Assembly (NCBI GenBank): GCA_034440635.1
Contig: JAOTON010001526.1
Location: 3,977,001 to 4,041,000, forward strand
DNA length: 64,000 nucleotides
Source: Lepas anatifera
Taxonomy: Eukaryota; Arthropoda; Thecostraca; Lepadidae
Direction of reading: 5' to 3'
Below the pieces are notes generated by a model. It saw only the letters and a program-made list of their open reading frames with translations, was not told where the DNA came from and did no database searches. Of this stretch, positions 58,572 through 64,000 are shown piece by piece. The first letter of the stretch is position 1, and the number at the start of each line of letters is the position of its first letter. The position numbers and the translations under genes are program-made.

Positions 58572-61500
58572 TTAACACGCGCCCACACAATTGGGTGGGC
58601 AACCGGCCTCTTCAGGTTTCCACAAGTAGTAAAAAAACACCTTCGCGCAGCGCCACCGTACTTCATGTACATACATCCGGTTCCATACTGATTGGTTGGT
58701 ATTAGGCCGCGGTCGTTTTTGCGAAATATCTCTCAAGCGATGTTTCCTGCCGACATCGTTGTTGCCTCACATGCTGCGTCTTATCTGGATGCATGAATTG
58801 ACGTGCAGAAATAATTCATCGGGTCCAAAATTCGGAAGTAATTGAGAAAAGACACTGAAAACCATCGGGACCGGTGAAAACAGTGTTTTCTCCATAATTT
58901 TCAACATTTACGTCTAATACAGTTCCCAGCGGCCCACATTTAAAGAGTTCGTCAAAATACATTACCAGGAGGCAACCTTTTGTGAGAAGTGTAATCGCTT
59001 CTAAGATATTTCTTAAAACAAATGACACTAATACCTACCAATCAGTGTGGAACCGGCTGTACCTCAAACTCGAAATTTTTGCAGCTTCTGGCAAATTTTA
59101 GGTCTGGGTCATACCAGGTCAGACCGCCAACCCAGGTCAAGAGACCTAACCTCGAAAAAACTTTGGGAAGTGCATCAATAATATCAAATTTAGCCTATCG
59201 TGGTTTGATTCACATTACATAGTAAGATCGCCCAGCAAGATAATTTTTCGTAGCAGGATTTCCATGTCGATAACCGGGAGCAGGGTCAAGGTCATGGTCT
59301 TTCCATTAGAAATGCATGGGGCAATTGGTAAATTTGATAACTTGAGAGAATTGAGAATTCAAACGTTGATAAGTTTTGAAGTGCTGCGGCGAGGAGCATG
59401 ATGATGAGTTGCTAAGATGTTCCCTGGGTTCTCCCTCGAATCCGGAAAAAAACACTGAAGATTTATATTCGGGCACAGCCTTCATCAGAATCGTGGAGTA
59501 AATATCAATAATTCTCAGTCCAAGTATAGCACTCGAATTGAGCTTCACAAAAAATGCCTTTTAGAATGAATCGTTAAAAATAAGATTGGATGTCGTGACA
59601 ACTACGATATTGGTACCTCTAACCTAAGCAATGCCGACAATACGACAACCTAGACCAGTATTTGTGACAGACTTTTCTGTTATTTCAGCTCAAACACTAG
59701 CTTTTAATTAACAATGAAAAACTCGCTGAAGTATTATCGGTTATTTGAATATTTCTGTTCTTCTTATTTGCTTTTTCGTCGACTGCAGCTAAAATGCTAA
59801 CCAAAAACTTACCTATTTAGCACTAGTAGACGTGATACTAGATCGGTGTAAAGACTGCATACTTTCCCCTTTAACATGATGCTATATTTTTACAATAAAG
59901 CCTCCCTCGAATTATTTAGTTAAGATTGTACCTAGTGGTCAAGGTCAACTTTTGGAATTGATAAAACCATTTTTCACAGCCTGCTCCTCTGGCCCAACGT
60001 TAAGCGTCGAAAGAGTATACGTGTGGCTGCAAAAAACATAAGTATTATCAATAATTAGTTGCATATTTCAAAAACCCCAACCACAGTACGTACCCCTAAA
60101 TCAAACCATCTCTTTGAGCTAGTTAATCTGATCAATCATTAATAAAAAGCGTTCAACGCTTAACGTTGCGCCAGAGGTACAGGCTGGGAAAAAGGGTTTA
60201 TTAATGATTGATCAGATTAACTAGCTCAAAGAGATGGTTTGATTTTAGGGGTACGTACTGGGGTTGGGGTTTTGAAATATGCAACTAATTATTGATAATA
60301 CTTATGTTTTTTGCAGCCACACGTATACTCTTTCGACGTTTAACGTTGGGCCAGAGGAGCAGGCTGTGAAAAATGGGTTTATCAATTCCAAAAGTTGACC
60401 TTGACCACTAGGTACAATCTTAACTAAATAATTCGAGGGAGGCTTTTATTGTAAAAAATATAGCATCATGTTAAAGAGGAAAGTATGCAGTCTTTACACC
60501 GATCTAGTATCACGTTTACTAGTGCTAAATAGGTAGTTTTTGGTTAGCATTTTAGCTGCAGTCGACGGAAAAAAGTAAATAAGAAGAACAGAAATATTCA
60601 AATAACCGATTAAGGTACTTCAGCGAGTTTTTCATTGTTAATCAAAAGCTAGTGTTTGGCTGAAATAATAGAAAAGTCTGTCATAAATACTGGTCTAGGT
60701 TTGTCGTATTGTCGGCATTGCTTTTAGGTTAGAGGTACCAATATCGTTGTTGTCACGACATCCAATCTTATTTTTAACGATTCATTCTAAAAGCCATTTT
60801 TGTGTGAAGCTCAATTCGAGGTCTGGCTATACTTGGACTGAGAATTATTGATATTTACTCCACGATTCTGATGAAGGGCTGTGCCCGAATATATAATCTT
60901 CAGTGTTTTTTACATTTCCGGATTCGAGGGAATTGAGAATTATCAAGAATTGCGATGGAGGTTTTATTTTTACATTGTCGGGTCTGACTTGCCACTGCAG
61001 TTTGATTAATATTTTTTTACCATACAGACCTAAGCCTGGCTCCTAGGTCAAAGCAGGTTAATTTTGACATTTGACTAGGCAATATTATAAGATACATAAT
61101 CCGTTTGGGCTCAACAAGAGTGTGTCCATGGTGCTGAACATTTCTTTCTACGGCTCTCCTCTGTCACCTATTATGCCACAAAACTTAGGTTTCCACTTAG
61201 TTCCTGTAAGAAATACTGTGACCTCGAGCAAACTCAAAGGTGACACGACCAAACGATTGTATGTAACATATTCGGTAGTGATTTTAACTGGCTGTTTAGC
61301 GGCATCACTCCCAGTGCACTGTGTCATTATTCATCTGGGATTCTGGGATCCGTGTCAGCTATGAAATAATCACCTTGTAAAAATATCATGAGGCAACATG
61401 TTCAAGTGACCAAGTCGAGTGCGTTACAATTTCAAGGCATTTTTTCTCATATATAAGCAGATTCAAATTACTTTTTGGGAATGAACGCCTTTCAGACACG

Positions 61501-62173
61501 TTTGTTTACATTGCATTAATCCTCTCAAACGTATGCTGTGCTGCACTGGGTCACCTTGTATCGATATTATTTTTCCATCTCCAGGAACGATGTAATTGTG
61601 TGAGTTAGTGGTGCCCATAGGATAAGTTATACTTGTTTCAATTATGGATAAAGCCGCGACATCTTTGTAAATTTTCGTTTAAGGCTGAAAGGTCCATTAT
61701 TGATAAGTTCATTTGCCCTCGTCTCCCTCGAAACAATGGATCCCTTTCTATCACTTTTAATGACTGCAATTTTTATTTTTATAAATATTGTTCAAGTGGT
61801 TGCCAGTTCAGTTTTAGGAGTAGGTGTCACACTAGAGTCATCAAGGGACTTTTTACGGAGACCCCGACCCCACCGATCAAACGAGCAACTCCCACGATGA
61901 AGTGTTAATCAAGGAACCAAAGTTGAAAGTCCCACAAGGCATAACGACGACCGTCTACCTCAGGTCACCCCCTCACCAGTCAGTTGCCAGCTGGCCTTCA
62001 GTATTTACGGTACCTACCACCTCCCAGTTGACCTAAATTATTTTTTTCATGAGTTGCAAAATGTTGTGTTAGAGGTACATGGAGTACGGTGGCGCTGCAC
62101 GAAGGTGTTTTTTTTACTACCTGTAGAGACCTGAGGAGGCCGGTTGCCCACCCCCTCAGGTGGGGCGCGTTAA
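58572..62173. mobile_element. Inner TTAA element, 3.6 kb, at the palindrome centre
   Basis: Left end TTAACACGCGCCCACACAAT then GGGTGGGCAACCGGCCTC; right end GAGGCCGGTTGCCCACC through GGGGCGCGTTAA. It contains fold-back copy 2. The remainder has no ORF I recognise. Confidence 0.78.
59360..60929. mobile_element. Fold-back element copy 2
   Basis: Flanked by perfect 12-bp GAATTGAGAATT (59348-59359 and 60930-60941). Arms are inverted copies, and most of the element matches fold-back copy 1 at 53937-55604. About 70 bp at the left end has no partner at the right. The loop near 60145-60200 contains an extra piece of arm sequence. Confidence 0.87.
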
Positions 62174-62616
62174 TTTTCATAAATTCTGACACTTGAACGA
62201 TGAAAATTTCGTAAAGACAAAGCAATATGATTGCCAGCAACCGATTACAAAAGCAATCACTATGTTTGCGGCGTTAAACATAAGGCTGTACTGCCGCAGT
62301 GGTCAAAAATGGTCTACATACCTACTTTCGGTGCTAAATATTTGGAACTTATAGAAAGAACGCATTTTTTCTATCGAAAGATATTTGATGAATAAAATTT
62401 TTTGAGGTGTCTAAAAGGGCAATTTCAACTGCGAAAAGGTCAAGCTAGGTCAAAAAAGAAAAGGTGAAACAAATTAAAAGTAAAATGTTTTCCAATTTTG
62501 AAATTTTCTTTTTTCAAAATAAAGTATAGTTCAAGACGAGTTCAATGATATACAAAACTTGTTAATCAGGATATGCGTTTTTGAGTTATGGAGCATCAAA
62601 GATGAGTCTACAAGGT

Positions 62617-62805
62617 TATAATAATAATTTTTGGGGCTTATCGACGCACCAACTGCCAGGGTCATATGGCGTCGCCAACTCTTTCCCTGTTGGAAGGGTT
62701 TCTCGGGAGCCAGATTGCTCCTTGTTCAGGGAAGCCGCCGGGCCTTGAACCCGGGTCGGCTGCGTGGCAGACAGCTACGCTGACCACTCCACTACCGCGC
62801 CACAT
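62617..62805 (-). mobile_element. tRNA-derived SINE, copy 3, inside a palindrome arm
   Basis: About 189 bp between perfect 12-bp duplications AGTCTACAAGGT (62605-62616 and 62806-62817). On the minus strand it has A box TAGTGGAGTGG, B box GGGTTCAAGGCCC and tail GCGTCGATAAGCCCCAA with an AT-rich end. Absent from the left arm, so it inserted after the palindrome formed. Confidence 0.92.
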
Positions 62806-63117
62806 AGTCTACAAGGTGACCTCCCGAAAATGTCTCGGGCTATAACTCGGTCACCGTTGGTCGGAGGGGGCTAAGATTCTCACAGGCGTGTTTCTGGCCC
62901 AAAACTACCCCGGAGGCAAAGTTTCAGATTTTTTCTAGACATGGTGGTGTCAAATTGAAATATTTTTGGTCGTTTTGTCCTGGAATGCCCCAGCTATCGA
63001 AATGATCACCCTATAGACCTGCACAGCAATGCGTGTCTCATTTGCAAATGCTGCTCGGAATCATTTGCAAAACGACCAAGGGGGTTTCGATCGGACCCCC
63101 AGGCCGTGAAGGGTTAA

Positions 63118-63472
63118 CATATCAGTTGCTGATAGGCTACTCGAAATTCCCGACCATTTCCTCAGGATTGTTTGTTTACGAGGCATTATAAAAGCGTCAC
63201 AAAATAATTGTTTCAAATGTGATTTTGGTCGCTCATTCGAGTCCTACAAATTCCTTTCGGACCCCTTGAACGAAATAAAAATTGTTATAACCGCAACACA
63301 GAACCATAACATATATCTATTCATACGAAGGCAAAAAATACAATACACACCACAACACATGGAGAGAGCAGATATGCAGATAGAAGAATCCGTGGAGGCT
63401 GGCGCCGGGGCTCAGGAGCGATGAGTGCGGAGGGGGGAGCTCACAACCCGCCAGAGTCGACTTCATCTCTTT
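63118..63472. other. Short spacer between TTAA elements
   Basis: AT-rich, then GC-richer near 63400. Nothing recognised. Confidence 0.4.
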
Positions 63473-64000
63473 TTAACCCGCGCCCCACCGGGGGTCCGGC
63501 GCCACCTTCGCCCCACCGGGGGCCATCGATGGCCCCCCTCTAACTCCGAAAATATGGGCGTTAGCGCAAATCTGCAAAGTGCAATAGAAAGCTTGCGTGA
63601 ATTCAGTAAGAAATTATTTCGCATGTTTTAGTGCTCAGGTCAATGGTTTGACCTCCAGAGGTCACCTCGTGACCTAATATGACCTGAGGTCACGAAATGT
63701 CACAAAGTGACCTTGCCGTATATCAAATGAAAGCCAGTGATAAGACAAACACGATGGTGTTTGTTTCACCGCTCTAGCTTAATTAGGTCAAAAGTTATTG
63801 TCAAAATACTGTTTTTGACCTCTGGTGACCTTGGATGACCTTGGAAAAGTCAAAGGGTAAATATGACCCCTGGAACCCGTGAAAGGGTGTCCAACAACGC
63901 TGTTCTGAGCAGTCTGAGTATTTGCAATCATTTTTGTGGCTTTTATATCATGAAACATGTTTTCCCCATGCTTTTCCAATGGGAGAGGTCGCCTCGTGAC
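63473..64000. mobile_element. TTAA-bounded AGGTCA-rich element (cut by window edge)
   Basis: Starts TTAACCCGCGCCCCACCGGG with the GGCCATCGATGGCC palindrome. Nearly identical to 19511-20566 but lacks about 181 bp between two copies of TGGTTTGACCTCCAGAGGT. It continues past the right edge. Confidence 0.85.

Larger units (their letters stand above)
57264..63117. mobile_element. Nested TTAA-bounded palindromic element, 5.85 kb
   Basis: Begins TTAACCCGGCACCGACTGGG and ends AGGCCGTGAAGGGTTAA, with GGGGTCCGATCGG-like words near both ends. Arms 57953-58571 and 62174-62998 are inverted copies of about 620 bp once the SINE in the right arm is removed. A second element (58572-62173) occupies the centre. 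A diverged single arm exists at 18905-19420. Confidence 0.8.

Noticed and set aside
62617..62805. tRNA gene
   Set aside because: A and B boxes are present but the body is a SINE with a non-tRNA tail and 12-bp target duplications. The same applies to 32509 and 56258.

Overview
The window is eukaryotic nuclear DNA. It has short GC-richer exons with GT/AG boundaries and matching phases, introns of up to about 13.6 kb, microsatellites, tRNA-derived SINEs and many small non-autonomous DNA transposons. Nothing looks bacterial, organellar or viral. An invertebrate animal is the best guess, from the flippase sequence and the TE-rich, AT-leaning introns. I cannot name the phylum from sequence alone.

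The one gene I recognise is a minus-strand P4-ATPase (phospholipid flippase) of the ATP11 class. It runs from a GC-rich 5' block near 43.3 kb to about 0.8 kb and continues off the left edge. Thirteen exons were placed by hand: 43025-43342, 29289-29417, two alternative versions of the next exon (23684-23773 and 16530-16619), then 10245-10409, 9562-9714, 8943-9165, 8140-8221, 7102-7238, 3017-3130, 2239-2348, 1366-1554 and 819-1042. With one alternative exon used, they join in frame into about 644 residues. This covers the N-terminus, TM1-TM4, the actuator domain (DGETN), the PISL motif, the phosphorylation motif DKTGT and the start of the nucleotide-binding domain. The rest, including TM5-TM10, lies off the left edge. 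The most notable biology is the pair of 90-nt TM1 exons. They have equal length and phase but different sequence, and they differ at the TM1 glutamine associated with lipid selection in yeast flippases.

Right of the flippase lie a 51/39-bp GC-rich minisatellite (47.3-48.2 kb) and a possible promoter (NRF-1-like palindrome plus reverse CCAAT, 49.5-49.7 kb). At 56.1-56.2 kb is the last coding exon of a second, unidentified minus-strand gene whose upstream exons are not visible.

The rest is mostly mobile DNA. (1) hAT-like MITEs have CAGTGGCGGATCC-type ends and 8-bp target duplications, several of them perfect. (2) TTAA-bounded elements are rich in AGGTCA/TGACCT; their terminal modules carry a copy-specific motif reiterated at both ends. 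(3) Two 458-bp TTAA MITEs lie in opposite orientation. (4) Two copies of a 1.6-kb fold-back family are present. (5) A 5.9-kb nested structure at 57.3-63.1 kb has a long palindrome with a second TTAA element at its exact dyad centre, and that element itself holds a fold-back. (6) Three tRNA-derived SINE copies are present, two with perfect 12-13-bp target duplications.
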